From the NCBI GenBank assembly GCA_020638995.1, contig JACKHM010000002.1, forward strand, positions 1,550,001 through 1,614,000: 64,000 bases of DNA, read 5' to 3'. The position numbers were made by a program, and so were the translations under genes. The stretch is from Planctomycetaceae bacterium (lineage in GTDB: Bacteria > Planctomycetota > Planctomycetia > Pirellulales > Pirellulaceae). The notes beneath the pieces were generated by a model, which saw only the letters and a list, made by a program, of their open reading frames with translations, was not told the DNA's origin and did no database searches. Below, one piece after another: positions 9,489 to 19,320 of the stretch (positions are counted from its first letter, which is position 1; each line of letters opens with the position of its first letter).

Positions 9489-10900
9489 CAGTCCACATGC
9501 TACGACACCGAATCACTGTCGCGGGATGGCTGGCTGCGACTTGTCTCCTGTGTCTGGAGTTGAGCGGTGCAGAGAAACCTAACTTTGTCCTGATTGTTGC
9601 CGATGACCTCGGTTACGGGGATCTCGGATGCTACGGGCAGGAACTTATCAGGACACCGCACATCGACCGGCTGGCGGCGGAAGGAATTCGGTTTACCCAG
9701 GCCTACGCCGGCGGCCCCGTGTGTACAGCCTCTCGCGCCGTGTTGATGACAGGATTGCATAACGGTCACGCACCAGCACGCGACAACGTACCTCACTACC
9801 AGACCTATCTTCAGGACGGTGATGTAACGATTGCCGAAGTCTTGAAGCAGGCTGGCTACCGCACAGGCGGGGTCGGCAAATGGTCACTGGGTGACGCCGG
9901 CACGGTGGGAAGGGCGACGAATCAAGGCTTCGACACTTGGTTCGGTTACCTCAATCAAGATCACGCTCACCATTACTACACGGAGTACCTCGATGACGAC
10001 GAAGGACGCTTAGAACTAGCCGGCAATAGCCAATCACACAAACATTACAGCCATAACTTGCTGACCGATCGTGCTCTTGAGTTCGTCCGCGGAGCCAGAG
10101 ACGATCGGCGACCGTTTTTCCTTTACGTCGCGTACACCTTGCCTCATTTTTCATCCACAAGCGAGGATGCGGATGGTCTGGCAGTTCCGTCAACCGGACC
10201 GTACTCCAACCGCAGCTGGGACAAGCGGTCGAAGAAATATGCCGCCATGATTCACATGCTCGATCGTGACGTTGGTCGCATCGTCCAACTCGTAGATGCC
10301 AGTGAACTGAAGAACAACACCCTCGTCATCGTCACCAGCGACAATGGTGGTCACGCATCAGTAGCCAAACGGTTCAACACCAGCGGGCCGCTGCGTGGAT
10401 TCAAACGAGATCTCACCGAAGGTGGAATTCGCGTGCCGTTTGTTGCCCGTTGGTCAGAGACCGTTCCGGAAAATCATACAAGCGACGAGGTCATCGCCTT
10501 TCAGGACATGTTACCGACCTTTGCGGAATTGGCAGGATCTACTATGCCAGCAGACATCGACGGCGTGTCTGTCGTGATGCCATTGAAAGGCGGTAAGTTG
10601 GAACAACCGCATGAATACCTTTACTGGGACTACGGACATTGCCGTCGTCGCTACGACCAGGCCGTTCGTCTGAAGCACTGGAAGGGTATTCGCGCCGGGC
10701 GCGGTAACGAGATACAGCTATACAATCTCACAACCGACGTTGGCGAAACTCGCGACGTTTCGGCCCAACATCCCGAAACGGTGCAGCGAATCGCGCGCAT
10801 CATGGAGGAGGCTGTGACACCCAGTGATAGATACCCGATCGGAAGACTCTATACAGGAAGTCCACTATGGACTCCCAGTTCGGAAGGGCGTCCTGATTGA
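9485..10900 (+). CDS. Secreted arylsulfatase-type sulfatase
   Basis: A type I sulfatase that hydrolyses sulfate esters after a maturase converts the active-site Cys to formylglycine. I start at the ATG overlapping the esterase stop (9485). The open frame extends upstream to 9212 but that part is antisense-like shadow. The protein begins with a signal sequence, then NFVLIVADDLGYGDLGCYG (metal site), then the formylglycine motif CTASR at Cys80, GGVGKWSLGD and TSDNGG. Length 471 aa is usual. No maturase is visible in the window; planctomycetes typically encode an anaerobic-type maturase elsewhere. Translational coupling to the esterase implies a shared substrate. Confidence 0.93.
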   Translation: MTVHMLRHRITVAGWLAATCLLCLELSGAEKPNFVLIVADDLGYGDLGCYGQELIRTPHIDRLAAEGIRFTQAYAGGPVCTASRAVLMTGLHNGHAPARDNVPHYQTYLQDGDVTIAEVLKQAGYRTGGVGKWSLGDAGTVGRATNQGFDTWFGYLNQDHAHHYYTEYLDDDEGRLELAGNSQSHKHYSHNLLTDRALEFVRGARDDRRPFFLYVAYTLPHFSSTSEDADGLAVPSTGPYSNRSWDKRSKKYAAMIHMLDRDVGRIVQLVDASELKNNTLVIVTSDNGGHASVAKRFNTSGPLRGFKRDLTEGGIRVPFVARWSETVPENHTSDEVIAFQDMLPTFAELAGSTMPADIDGVSVVMPLKGGKLEQPHEYLYWDYGHCRRRYDQAVRLKHWKGIRAGRGNEIQLYNLTTDVGETRDVSAQHPETVQRIARIMEEAVTPSDRYPIGRLYTGSPLWTPSSEGRPD

Positions 10901-10951
10901 CAAACTGAAGCCTCAAGATCGCGGGCACAACACATCGTTCGAGAAGACGCC

Positions 10952-11137
10952 ATGAAACGGTCCAAAGCGTCCACACTACTCGCCGTGACATTCGCATTCG
11001 TCGGCGCGGCATCTCTACTGCACGGTGGCCCAACTGCATCCGGATCACCCCAATCCCAAATGGCAACTAAACCAGGCCAACGACCTGGACCAGAGCTGAG
11101 AACCATCCGGTCCCTTGTCCTCCGGATGTCTATGTGA
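10952..11137 (+). CDS. Possible small secreted peptide (uncertain)
   Basis: A 61-codon frame between the two sulfatases. Its N-terminus (MKRSKASTLLAVTFAFVGAA) looks like a Sec signal. The remainder is rich in Gly, Pro and Ser and matches no family I know. There is no strong ribosome site (GAGAAGACGCC upstream). The surrounding gap of 272 bases holds nothing else. It could be a spurious frame or the remnant of a longer exported protein. Confidence 0.25.
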   Translation: MKRSKASTLLAVTFAFVGAASLLHGGPTASGSPQSQMATKPGQRPGPELRTIRSLVLRMSM

Positions 11138-11172
11138 GTTAACACAACACGATCCAAACATGAGACTGCAAG

Positions 11173-12603
11173 ATGAAATTCCAGTTCTTATCGCTTGCCC
11201 TACTAATTACTGCAACAACGGCGTCAGCCGGCCCACCGAATATCCTCCTCGTCCTCTCTGACGATCACAGCTATCCGCATTTGAGTTGCTACGGCAACAG
11301 GAACACCGAACGGTTTAACATCACTCCGAACCTTGATGCGTTTGCCGGGCAGGGAATGCGATTTGATCGCGCGTACACGACTGCGCCACAGTGTGCACCA
11401 TCCCGGACCTCTATCTTCACGGGGCGATCCGCCGTCGGGCTTGGTGTCACGCGGTTTTCCCAACCACCGCGGAAAGGAGTCCGTTTCTTTACCGATGCTC
11501 TCCGGGAAAGTGGATACTGGGCTGGGATGGACGGTCGCAACCAGCATCTGCAGGGACGAGTCAAGGAGTCGGCGCATCTAAACGAGGTCTTTCGGGAAAT
11601 GGGCGTGCGTCCGATTGACGATCGCTTCGACCACTTTGTCGCCAGTGCCAGTACCGGGGACGTGAAGAAGATACCGGAGTGGATTCACTCGATTCTCGAC
11701 AAGGTTCCCGACGGCAAGCCGTTCTTCCTCTACTTCGGCTTCAACCAGACCCACCGAGGTTTTGGCGAATCGCACGAGGGAATCGAACCAGATCAACTGG
11801 AACTTCCGCCGGACTGGCCCGACCTGCCGGAAGTCAGGCTCGACTATGCGCGTTTTTTCAACAAACTGCGGCAGTTGGATGAGGGCTTTGGCTACATCAT
11901 GGATGTCCTCAGAGAACGGAATATCGAGAAGGATACGATGGTGGTGTTCATGGGCGACAATGGCGAAGCGATTCTTCGGGGAAAGGGAACATTGCATCAG
12001 CGAGGCATCCATGTGCCAATGGTGATCCGTTGGCCGGGAATGGTGGAAGCCGGTTCCGTTTGCGACGCACTGATCAGCGGGGAAGACCTCGCGCCGACCT
12101 TTCTGGAGGCCGCCGGGGTGGAAGTCCAGGCGGCAATGACCGGCGTCAGTTTTCTACCGGCCCTTCGCGGCGATGAATTCGCGGGCAGGAAGTTTGTCTT
12201 TGCCGAGCGAGGGTGGCATTGGGGACCGATCACCAACACTGATGGCCTCGATTTCTGTCGTTCGGTCACTTCGGACCGCTATCACTTCATTTACAATGCA
12301 CTTCCGAACCAGACGTACTGGCCGGTGGATCAGGTGCGCAAAGATGCTTTTGCCTGGGAGGCCATCCAGAAGGCACACGTTGGCAAAACGCTGTCGCCAC
12401 TCTTCAGCAGGTTGTACTTTGAAAAGCCGCGACCGGTATTTGAGTTGTACGATCTGAGCGAAGACCCGCACGAGTTGAACAACCTCGCAGGCTCTCCCGA
12501 CTACGACAAAGTCGAAACAGAGATGCGTCAGGAACTAGATAAGTGGATGGTGAGAGAACACGACTACCTTCCGCTGCCGAGTCACGCTACGTGGAAATGG
12601 TAG
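11173..12603 (+). CDS. Secreted sulfatase (second copy)
   Basis: A 476-aa type I sulfatase paralogous to, but clearly diverged from, the one upstream. The signal peptide MKFQFLSLALLITATTASAG is followed by NILLVLSDDHSYPHLSCYG (metal-binding Asp pair). The formylglycine motif is CAPSR at Cys74, and VVFMGDNGEAI is the distal metal motif. Its shape resembles heparan N-sulfatase (SGSH-like) sulfatases with the pattern SDDHSYPH. Same strand and 272 bases after the first sulfatase, so probably the same regulatory unit. Substrate unknown; N-sulfated or O-sulfated glycan is an inference from the subfamily resemblance. Confidence 0.93.
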   Translation: MKFQFLSLALLITATTASAGPPNILLVLSDDHSYPHLSCYGNRNTERFNITPNLDAFAGQGMRFDRAYTTAPQCAPSRTSIFTGRSAVGLGVTRFSQPPRKGVRFFTDALRESGYWAGMDGRNQHLQGRVKESAHLNEVFREMGVRPIDDRFDHFVASASTGDVKKIPEWIHSILDKVPDGKPFFLYFGFNQTHRGFGESHEGIEPDQLELPPDWPDLPEVRLDYARFFNKLRQLDEGFGYIMDVLRERNIEKDTMVVFMGDNGEAILRGKGTLHQRGIHVPMVIRWPGMVEAGSVCDALISGEDLAPTFLEAAGVEVQAAMTGVSFLPALRGDEFAGRKFVFAERGWHWGPITNTDGLDFCRSVTSDRYHFIYNALPNQTYWPVDQVRKDAFAWEAIQKAHVGKTLSPLFSRLYFEKPRPVFELYDLSEDPHELNNLAGSPDYDKVETEMRQELDKWMVREHDYLPLPSHATWKW

Positions 12604-12819
12604 ATTGTGCGGAGCAGGTCTGAGTGAGCACCGTTCGAAAGCCGAAATGCATGAATCTCACCCCCTTTTCCACTATCAGATCAACCCGTTTTCCGATCAG
12701 CTTGCGGGCAATCGCTGGCGTAATGTGAACTATTCACTCGGTGATCAGAAGTGCTGGAACAACTTGAACGGCGATTTGACACTCGCATATCCTCAACCAT
12801 GACCCAAAGAGCAACAACC

Positions 12820-14298
12820 ATGGGAATCCAACGTCACCTTGTGTTTACAAGTCTTTGCCTCGCGATTGTTTCGCTTAGACTTTCCGACGCCGCGTTGTCG
12901 GACGAGCCGACGTTTCGGGCTGGTGCCGCGACGAGCAACATCACCCCGCCGATCGGCTCGGACCAAACGGTTGGCGCTAGCAAGCGGCAAGCGACGCACG
13001 TACACGATGAACTAAATGCCCGCTGCCTGGTGCTCGACGACGGCCAGTCCAAGTTGGCACTGGTCGTCTGCGACTTGCGGCACATTTCGGCCGAGGTCGT
13101 GGCGGGCGCCAAGCAAATCATCGAGCGGTCGACCGGCATCCCGCCGCAGTGTGTGCTCGTCTCAGCGACTCATACGCACACTTCGACCGGCGCGAAGCTG
13201 GAAGACGATGGTGAGCAGCCGTATTACGACTACCGCGCGTTTCTAACCCGGCGGATCGCTGACGGCGTGCTGCGAGCCGTCAATCAACTCCAGCCCGCGC
13301 GAATCGGCTGGGACGTCGCCGAGGAACCGACGCAGGTATTCAATCGCCGCTGGTTCCTAATGCCCAGTCGCGGGCCGATCTACGGTGCCCACGACAACAT
13401 CGAACAAGTCGACACGAATCCCGGTTACAGCGGTCTGCTGAGGCCCGCCGGTCCTGTCGATCCGCAGATCACATTCCTTTCGGTGCAGTCGACCGCGGGC
13501 AAGCCCATCGCGCTGCTGGCTTCCTACGGATTGCACTACGTGGGCGGCGTGCCGGCCAACACAATTTCGGCTGACTATTTCGCGATGTTTGCCGACCGCA
13601 TGGGCGAACTGCTCGGTGCCGACCGACATCAGGACCCGCCCTTTGTCGGCATCATGGCCAACGGCACCAGCGGCGATGTGAACAACCTGGCGCGCTATTC
13701 CGACGAGGAATTGGAGAAGCGCGGCCCGCAGCCGAAAAAGCGGTATCAACCTTTTGGGAAAGCCCGCGAAGTGGCGTACCTGTGCGCGGACAAAGTGATG
13801 CAGGTGCATAAGTCGCTGGAGTGGCACGATCATGTGAAGCTCTCGTCGCTGCAGCGCACGCTCACGTTCAAACGGCGCTACCCGACGAAGGAGGAAGTGG
13901 AATGGGCTGAGGCGGTCAAGGCCAAGAAGATCAAACCCATGAGCACCAGTCGATACAGCACTTACAGCACCGTACTCGCCTATAACTCGCCGGAGATGCC
14001 GCCGACCATCGATGTGGTCGTACAGACGCACCGCATCGGCGACCTGGCTGTGGCCGCGATGCCATTCGAGGTGTTTGCAGAGATCGGCCTGGAACTCAAA
14101 CAGCGCAGCCCCATCCAGCCGCTGATGAACATCTCCATTGCCAATGGTTCGCATGGTTACCTGCCGACACCCGAGCAGCATCGGCTCGGCGGCTACGAAA
14201 CCTGGATCGGCGTGAACAAGGTGCAACTCGACGCCTCGGTGAAGATGGTTGACAACTTGGTAGAAATGCTCGGCGAGTTGAGTGCCAAAGGTCGGTGA
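12820..14298 (+). CDS. Neutral/alkaline ceramidase-like secreted protein
   Basis: Resembles the N-terminal domain of neutral/alkaline non-lysosomal ceramidases, a domain common as stand-alone secreted proteins in planctomycetes. I chose the ATG at 12820 because it gives a signal peptide (MGIQRHLVFTSLCLAIVSL); in-frame ATGs at 12799 and TTG-type starts upstream are alternatives. Motifs include FRAGAATSNITPPIG at the mature N-terminus, THTHTSTG (the zinc-ligand type HTHT) near residue 110 and IMANGTSGDVNN in the middle. About 492 aa. It follows the sulfatases on the same strand and converges with the DUF1501 gene. It is likely a metallohydrolase, but ceramide as substrate is not established for such planctomycete proteins. 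Confidence 0.85.
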   Translation: MGIQRHLVFTSLCLAIVSLRLSDAALSDEPTFRAGAATSNITPPIGSDQTVGASKRQATHVHDELNARCLVLDDGQSKLALVVCDLRHISAEVVAGAKQIIERSTGIPPQCVLVSATHTHTSTGAKLEDDGEQPYYDYRAFLTRRIADGVLRAVNQLQPARIGWDVAEEPTQVFNRRWFLMPSRGPIYGAHDNIEQVDTNPGYSGLLRPAGPVDPQITFLSVQSTAGKPIALLASYGLHYVGGVPANTISADYFAMFADRMGELLGADRHQDPPFVGIMANGTSGDVNNLARYSDEELEKRGPQPKKRYQPFGKAREVAYLCADKVMQVHKSLEWHDHVKLSSLQRTLTFKRRYPTKEEVEWAEAVKAKKIKPMSTSRYSTYSTVLAYNSPEMPPTIDVVVQTHRIGDLAVAAMPFEVFAEIGLELKQRSPIQPLMNISIANGSHGYLPTPEQHRLGGYETWIGVNKVQLDASVKMVDNLVEMLGELSAKGR

Positions 14299-14333
14299 GC
14301 CGCTGACGCTTGCAACTTCGGTTACATCGCTAC

Positions 14334-15776
14334 CTACGAAAGTATCTCCTTCACCACTCGGCATTCGCGACCGTCGGTCAGAGCTTGCTCCCGACCGTTG
14401 TAGCGAAAGGTCAGTCCCTTGGGGTCCAAGCCGAAGAGGTGCAGGACGGTGGCTTGGATGTCGTTCGGAGTCAGTTTGTCAACTACGGCCCGGTGGCCAA
14501 ACTCGTCCGTTTCGCCAAACGTCGTGCCGGGTTTGATACCGCCGCCGGCGAGCCAGCAACTGAAGCCCTGGCCGTTGTGATCGCGACCGGCATTCTCAGG
14601 CTTGCCGTGATTCTCTGTGACCGGCAATCGCCCGATCTCGCCGCCCCAATGAACGAGTGTCGAGTCAAGCAAGCCGCGCTGCTTGAGATCCTGTACAAGC
14701 CCCGCGGCGGGTTGATCGGTCCGGGCCGTCGCCCCGGCCAACGAGCCGCGAATGTTCGAGTGATTATCCCACGGTTGGCCGTTGAGAAACAGTTGAACGA
14801 AACGAACGCCGCGCTCAATCAAACGCCGCGCGATCAAGCAGCGGGTACCGTACTCTTTACTTTCAGGTCGATCGATACCGTACAATTTCAGCGTCGCTTC
14901 GGACTCGCCGGATATATCAAGGGCCTCCGCCGCCGCGGTTTGCATCCTGGCAGCCAGTTCGTAACTCGCGATTCGCGCTTCGAGATCGTTCTCGCCCGGC
15001 AATCGTTGTTGATGGTCGCGGTTCAGCTTCGTCAGAAACGCGAGGTTTTGTCGCTGCAACTCGCCCTTCAAATGAGCCGGCGGTTGCAAGTTGAAAATGC
15101 GAGGCTCTTTTGCGCGCAGCACCGTGCCCTGGAACAGCGGAGGCATCCAGCCGTTTGTCCAATTATGAACACCATCGACCGGGTGACCGCCAGGGTCCGT
15201 CAGCACCATGTAAGCGGGAAGATCCTGGCTCTCCGAACCGAGTCCATACGTCAGCCACGCGCCGAGTGTCGGTCGGCCCAACGTCGCCGGTATTCCTCCA
15301 TGCCAGTAGCGAATCGAAACTTCGTGCCCGTTGAAGCCGGTGTGCATCGAGCGGATCAGGCAGATGTCGTCAACGATCTTCGCCGTGTGCGGCAGCAACT
15401 CGGAAAGCTCTGTCCCGCACTGGCCGTGCTTCTTGAATTTGAACGGGCTACCGAACAAAGTCTTTGTTGCTCGATTCACGAAGCTGTAGCCAACATCTCC
15501 CGAATACTCCGTGCCGCTGTACTTCGACAACTCCGGCTTCGGATCGGTGAGGTCCATGTGCGAAGGCCCGCCGTGCATGAAGAGCGAGATCATCGCCTTG
15601 GCTTTGGGCTCGTGTGATGGAGCCTTCGGTTTCGTGTCGAAGGAAAGCGGCCCGCGCGGAATGTTCGCGGGCGTTGCTAGAAGGTCTTCTTGTTGCAGCA
15701 AGCAGGCTAGCGCCATGCCGCCGACACCCAGGGCGCTGGTGTTGAGAAATTCACGGCGTGATCGTGGGTCGTTCAT
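14334..15776 (-). CDS. DUF1501 protein, Tat-exported
   Basis: Planctomycete DUF1501 proteins belong to the alkaline-phosphatase-like/sulfatase-like fold and almost always sit beside PSD1 (DUF1549/DUF1553) genes, as here. Start at ATG 15776, preceded by AGGGAG at 8 bases. The N-terminus MNDPRSRREFLNTSALGVGG has a twin-arginine motif. Typical family blocks are SLFMHGGPSHMDLTDPKP near residue 75, and HWGGEIGRLP and GRDHNGQGFSCWLAGGGI further on. About 480 aa. It lies 62 bases downstream of the PSD1 gene in the same direction, so the two form an operon. The biochemical role of these pairs is not known. Confidence 0.93.
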   Translation of the reverse strand: MNDPRSRREFLNTSALGVGGMALACLLQQEDLLATPANIPRGPLSFDTKPKAPSHEPKAKAMISLFMHGGPSHMDLTDPKPELSKYSGTEYSGDVGYSFVNRATKTLFGSPFKFKKHGQCGTELSELLPHTAKIVDDICLIRSMHTGFNGHEVSIRYWHGGIPATLGRPTLGAWLTYGLGSESQDLPAYMVLTDPGGHPVDGVHNWTNGWMPPLFQGTVLRAKEPRIFNLQPPAHLKGELQRQNLAFLTKLNRDHQQRLPGENDLEARIASYELAARMQTAAAEALDISGESEATLKLYGIDRPESKEYGTRCLIARRLIERGVRFVQLFLNGQPWDNHSNIRGSLAGATARTDQPAAGLVQDLKQRGLLDSTLVHWGGEIGRLPVTENHGKPENAGRDHNGQGFSCWLAGGGIKPGTTFGETDEFGHRAVVDKLTPNDIQATVLHLFGLDPKGLTFRYNGREQALTDGRECRVVKEILS

Positions 15777-15838
15777 GGTTTGGCTCCCTGGTCGTGGTTC
15801 TCTAAGCGAACCAAACATTTTGATCAAGCGATCAACGT

Positions 15839-18800
15839 CTACTCCACGTACAAAAACTCATTCGAACTCAACAGCACTTGGCACAAGTTCGTCATCGCAT
15901 GCAACGTCGGATCGGCCTTCGCTTCTTCCGCTCCGTGGACTGACAGGTAATCGATCTGGGCAGCTAAGAACTCCAAGGAAGACGACAATTCTTCAGGAGA
16001 CGCGGGACGACAATACGCCAGTTGCCACGCGCGGGCCACCTGGGCCGGAACGAGCGACACATCAACAGCCGGCCCGTGGAAGCCAGCCTTGGATGTGGTC
16101 GCCACGGCATCCGCTGAGTCCGGTCTCAGCGAGAGGCTGACCTCCCAGCTAAACGAATCAGATGTCTCGTGTTCGCGGCAGTCAACGACGAAGTCGATCG
16201 TATCTCCTTTTTGAACCGCTATCGCCGCGACAGTCGTTGCGATCCCTGTCGTTTTCGCTACCCACTGGCCCGCGATTCCGTTGCGATTGGAAACAATGGT
16301 GCCGCGCACGCCATCGCCGTTGTCGGACGGATGGCCCAGGTTACCGGTGATGGCGAGTGTGCCGTCCCGCGGCGCGGTCCAACGCCTAATCGAAGCGAAT
16401 TCCTTATTACCGGGATGTCCGCCGGACGCGCTTACGATCACGAAACCAAGTTTTGGATCTGGCAGCTGTGGTCCACCTTGCCAGGCGCTGCCCGTGAAGT
16501 GCGGCAACTCGACGAAGTCAACAACGCGATCCGCCTTTTCCTCGAGTCGCCCCGAACCGAACTGCCAGGCAAAGCCATTGCCTTGCAAACGTTCCAAGTC
16601 GAAATCGACTTCGATCGGTGCTTTCGTTTCCTTCCGGGCGCGCTCCGCGAACGTCTTCGCATGCCGCAGAATGAACTCGCTGTTCATCAGCATCAACGAT
16701 TGCGGAGCGACGGTCGACGAGGGGCGGCTCTCGCAGTTGACGGACATCACCGGCGCGTCGAACGCCTTCAACATTGCCACCGGCTGCGTTCGTTTCACTC
16801 GGACATAGATGCTCCGCCGCGTCTCGTCGCCGTCAACCAAGACCTGCCCGGCGTCGTCTGCCTTTACGTTGACCGGCGCACCAAACATCTCGCCGCCCAA
16901 TACGCCGCTCGTCGCGAGGATTCGATCGCGAACAATCTCGGCGTCGAGCCGTTGGACGGGAAACTTCCAATACAAGGCGTTCGCGCCGTCGATCGCCAGC
17001 TTCTCGGGCTCGGCCACCGAAGTCTGGCGATACGCGGTTGAAGTCACAATCAATTTGTGCAGCTTCTTTAAGCTCCAGCCTTGCTCGACGAACTCGCTCG
17101 CCAGCCAATCGAGCAACTCGGGATGCGATGGGCGTTCGCCGAGCACGCCGAAGTCGGACGGCGTGCCGACGATTCCTCGACCGAAGTGATGCATCCAAAT
17201 GCGGTTCACCAGCACACGGCCCACGAGCGGATGTTTGCCGTTGGTCAGCCACTTTGCATAAGCCAGCCGCCGCCCGGACGTCGGCAAAGATTCGTCGTTC
17301 GATTGGATGGTAAATCGTTCTCCGGGCGGAGCCGCGATCGTTAGCGAAGCGGGCGTGACGGCAATGGTCGGTTGCTGGAACTCGCCGCGATGAAACACAA
17401 ACGTCTCGGGCACTTTGCCGGGGACTTCGGTAAGCACGCGAAGAAACTGCTCGACAGGCTTCTTCGCCCGCACTTCGTCGATCTGTTGATCGTACTTCTT
17501 CAACTCGTCGGCGTGGCCCTGGTTGTATTGATAGAGATTGCCTGGCGAGATGTTGACGCTGGGGTATGCCTTCAATAACTGGTTTTGTTCGTCGCTCCGT
17601 TTGTCGCCCGGCGTTCGATAAGCCGTTCGCAGTTTCTCCCGAAGGTTCTCGGGGTGCTTGGCCAACTCCTGCTCCAACGCTTCGGTGATGTATTTGGATT
17701 GCTTCTCGGCTCGCTCTTTGGCGATGATTTGAGCCTCAGCTTCGATTGCGGTCGCTTTGGCTCGGTCGTCGTCGGTGTATAAAGTGACGAGCCGTTGCTG
17801 CGGCGTCCGCCACGCCTTCCAATCAAGAGCTGGCTCGAGGACAGCTCGCAAAGCGTAGTAGTCTTTCTGCGGAATCGGGTCGTAGCGGTGATCGTGACAC
17901 TGAGCGCATCCAACGCTCAGTCCGAGAAGCGACGTCGAGACAATCTTAATCGTGTCGGCGATCGTCTGGTTGCGAGCGGTATCGTCGTTGGATCCGCTCC
18001 CCGTGCCATCGACTGCCATACGCAGAAAGCCGGTAGCGGCGAGCTTATCGATCGCTTCCGGAGAGAGGTTCTTATGCGGAAGCGGCACCAGTTCGTCGCC
18101 GGCAAGTTGCTCTTGGATGAACTGATCGAAAGGCTTGTCGTTGTTCAGCGAGCGAATGACGTAGTCGCGATAAAAGTACGCCCAGGGCCGGTCGGCATCG
18201 TTGTTGGTGTAGCCCTCGCTGTCGGCATAGCCTGCCACGTCGAGCCAATGCCGCGCCCACCGCTCGCCGTAATGAGGCGAATCGAGCAGCCGATCGACGA
18301 GCGCTTCGTAAGCTCCGTCGGACCGATCGTTGACGAAGGCCGCGACCTCTTCGGGAGTGGGAGGAAGACCGACGAGATCGAAGCAGAGCCGCTTGATGAG
18401 CGTGACTCGATCGGCATCGGGCGAGAAGCTGAGCCCTATTTCCTTCATCTTCGCGAGCAATAACGCATCGATCGGCGTGCGGACTCGGTTGGCATCGGAA
18501 AACTCGGGAACCTGAGGCCGCTTGATCGGTTGGAACGACCAGAATTCTCGTTCTTCCCACGTGATGCCGACCCCCTCGTCGATCTTGTCGGGCTCCGGTC
18601 GAGCCGTCTTCGCCCCGCTCGCAATCCATTGCTCGATGATCGCGATCTGCTCGGGCGTGACCTTCTTCTCACCTGGAGGCATCTCGCCCGCCTTGATCCG
18701 CTCCAACAGTAGACTCTCGACCGGCTGTCCCGGAACAATCGCCGCTCCGCTTTCGCCGCCTTTCACCATGAAACGCACGAGCCGCAGATCGAGCCCGCCG

Positions 18801-18952
18801 TTCACTTCCTTCGTGGCCCCGTGGCAATCGAGGCAGTGCTGCTTGAGGATCGGGCGGACATCACGTTCAAGCGTGAGACCGGTGGTTTCTTCTGCAACTG
18901 CATGCGTGAAGGAGCTCAGCGCGAGCAGCCATACGAAGCTCAGACGTTTCAT
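15839..18952 (-). CDS. PSD1/DUF1549/DUF1553 planctomycete cytochrome-c-domain protein
   Basis: About 1037 aa. ATG 18952 (MKRLSFVWLLALSSFTHAVA) gives a signal peptide; an upstream in-frame start lacks one. Domain order is the classic one for this planctomycete family. A haem-binding CLDCH motif at about residue 40 sits in the PSD1 cytochrome C-like domain and is followed by GEMPPGEKK. The DUF1549 block (ERWARHWLDVAGYADSEGY) follows, then CAQCHDHRYDPI and the DUF1553 block (WMHHFGRGIVGTPSDFG). A carbohydrate-binding-like insertion lies near residue 770-960. Exported, possibly a redox or glycan-linked enzyme; function not experimentally assigned. Operonic with the DUF1501 gene downstream. Confidence 0.93.
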   Translation of the reverse strand: MKRLSFVWLLALSSFTHAVAEETTGLTLERDVRPILKQHCLDCHGATKEVNGGLDLRLVRFMVKGGESGAAIVPGQPVESLLLERIKAGEMPPGEKKVTPEQIAIIEQWIASGAKTARPEPDKIDEGVGITWEEREFWSFQPIKRPQVPEFSDANRVRTPIDALLLAKMKEIGLSFSPDADRVTLIKRLCFDLVGLPPTPEEVAAFVNDRSDGAYEALVDRLLDSPHYGERWARHWLDVAGYADSEGYTNNDADRPWAYFYRDYVIRSLNNDKPFDQFIQEQLAGDELVPLPHKNLSPEAIDKLAATGFLRMAVDGTGSGSNDDTARNQTIADTIKIVSTSLLGLSVGCAQCHDHRYDPIPQKDYYALRAVLEPALDWKAWRTPQQRLVTLYTDDDRAKATAIEAEAQIIAKERAEKQSKYITEALEQELAKHPENLREKLRTAYRTPGDKRSDEQNQLLKAYPSVNISPGNLYQYNQGHADELKKYDQQIDEVRAKKPVEQFLRVLTEVPGKVPETFVFHRGEFQQPTIAVTPASLTIAAPPGERFTIQSNDESLPTSGRRLAYAKWLTNGKHPLVGRVLVNRIWMHHFGRGIVGTPSDFGVLGERPSHPELLDWLASEFVEQGWSLKKLHKLIVTSTAYRQTSVAEPEKLAIDGANALYWKFPVQRLDAEIVRDRILATSGVLGGEMFGAPVNVKADDAGQVLVDGDETRRSIYVRVKRTQPVAMLKAFDAPVMSVNCESRPSSTVAPQSLMLMNSEFILRHAKTFAERARKETKAPIEVDFDLERLQGNGFAWQFGSGRLEEKADRVVDFVELPHFTGSAWQGGPQLPDPKLGFVIVSASGGHPGNKEFASIRRWTAPRDGTLAITGNLGHPSDNGDGVRGTIVSNRNGIAGQWVAKTTGIATTVAAIAVQKGDTIDFVVDCREHETSDSFSWEVSLSLRPDSADAVATTSKAGFHGPAVDVSLVPAQVARAWQLAYCRPASPEELSSSLEFLAAQIDYLSVHGAEEAKADPTLHAMTNLCQVLLSSNEFLYVE

Positions 18953-19121
18953 TAAACAATCGCAGGCGGGGTGAATGGGCAGGATCGCACTATCCACAGC
19001 GCGACACCTAACTATAACAGCTGAAGCCATTCACGTCATTCGCTTCGAGGAAGCACGCAGGGCTTTTCAGTTTTTCAAGATACCGAACATTGCGAAGACA
19101 TGTTCGACTTGGTAAGCGTTT

Positions 19122-19320
19122 TTTCGGCGGTCGGCGCGTAAACCCTAACCAATACCAAAACCCCTTCGGTTGTGACTGGATCCAGTCGGTAATCCCCGAG
19201 TACCCTCTCATACCACACATCAGAGCAGATACGATCGAGGCCAGCATGGCCTCTAAACAATGGCGTCGTCCCTGGCGCCCGTGGGGATCCGGGAATTCGC
19301 TGAAGAAAGGCCAGCAAACT
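19122..19320 (-). pseudogene. ISAs1-family transposase N-terminal remnant
   Basis: The minus strand carries the characteristic N-terminal block of ISAs1-type (H-repeat associated) transposases in two frames. SLLAFLQRIP is in one frame at about 19291-19320. It continues after a shift as DPHGRQGRRHCLEAMLASIV and then GYSGITDWIQSQPKGFWYWL, FTRRPPK (about 19122-19289). Nothing of the DDE catalytic part remains and I see no clear inverted ends. The rest of the 18953-19640 gap is non-coding as far as I can see. An old insertion relic marking the left edge of the conflict island. Confidence 0.72.

Noticed and set aside
13357..14364. 335-codon minus-strand frame opposite the ceramidase-like gene
   Set aside because: His/Arg-rich composition typical of an antisense frame; no family motif.
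14310..15617. Long plus-strand open frame (435 codons) opposite the DUF1501 gene
   Set aside because: Arg/Leu/Val-rich antisense shadow; the minus strand has a full DUF1501 protein with a Tat signal and ribosome site.
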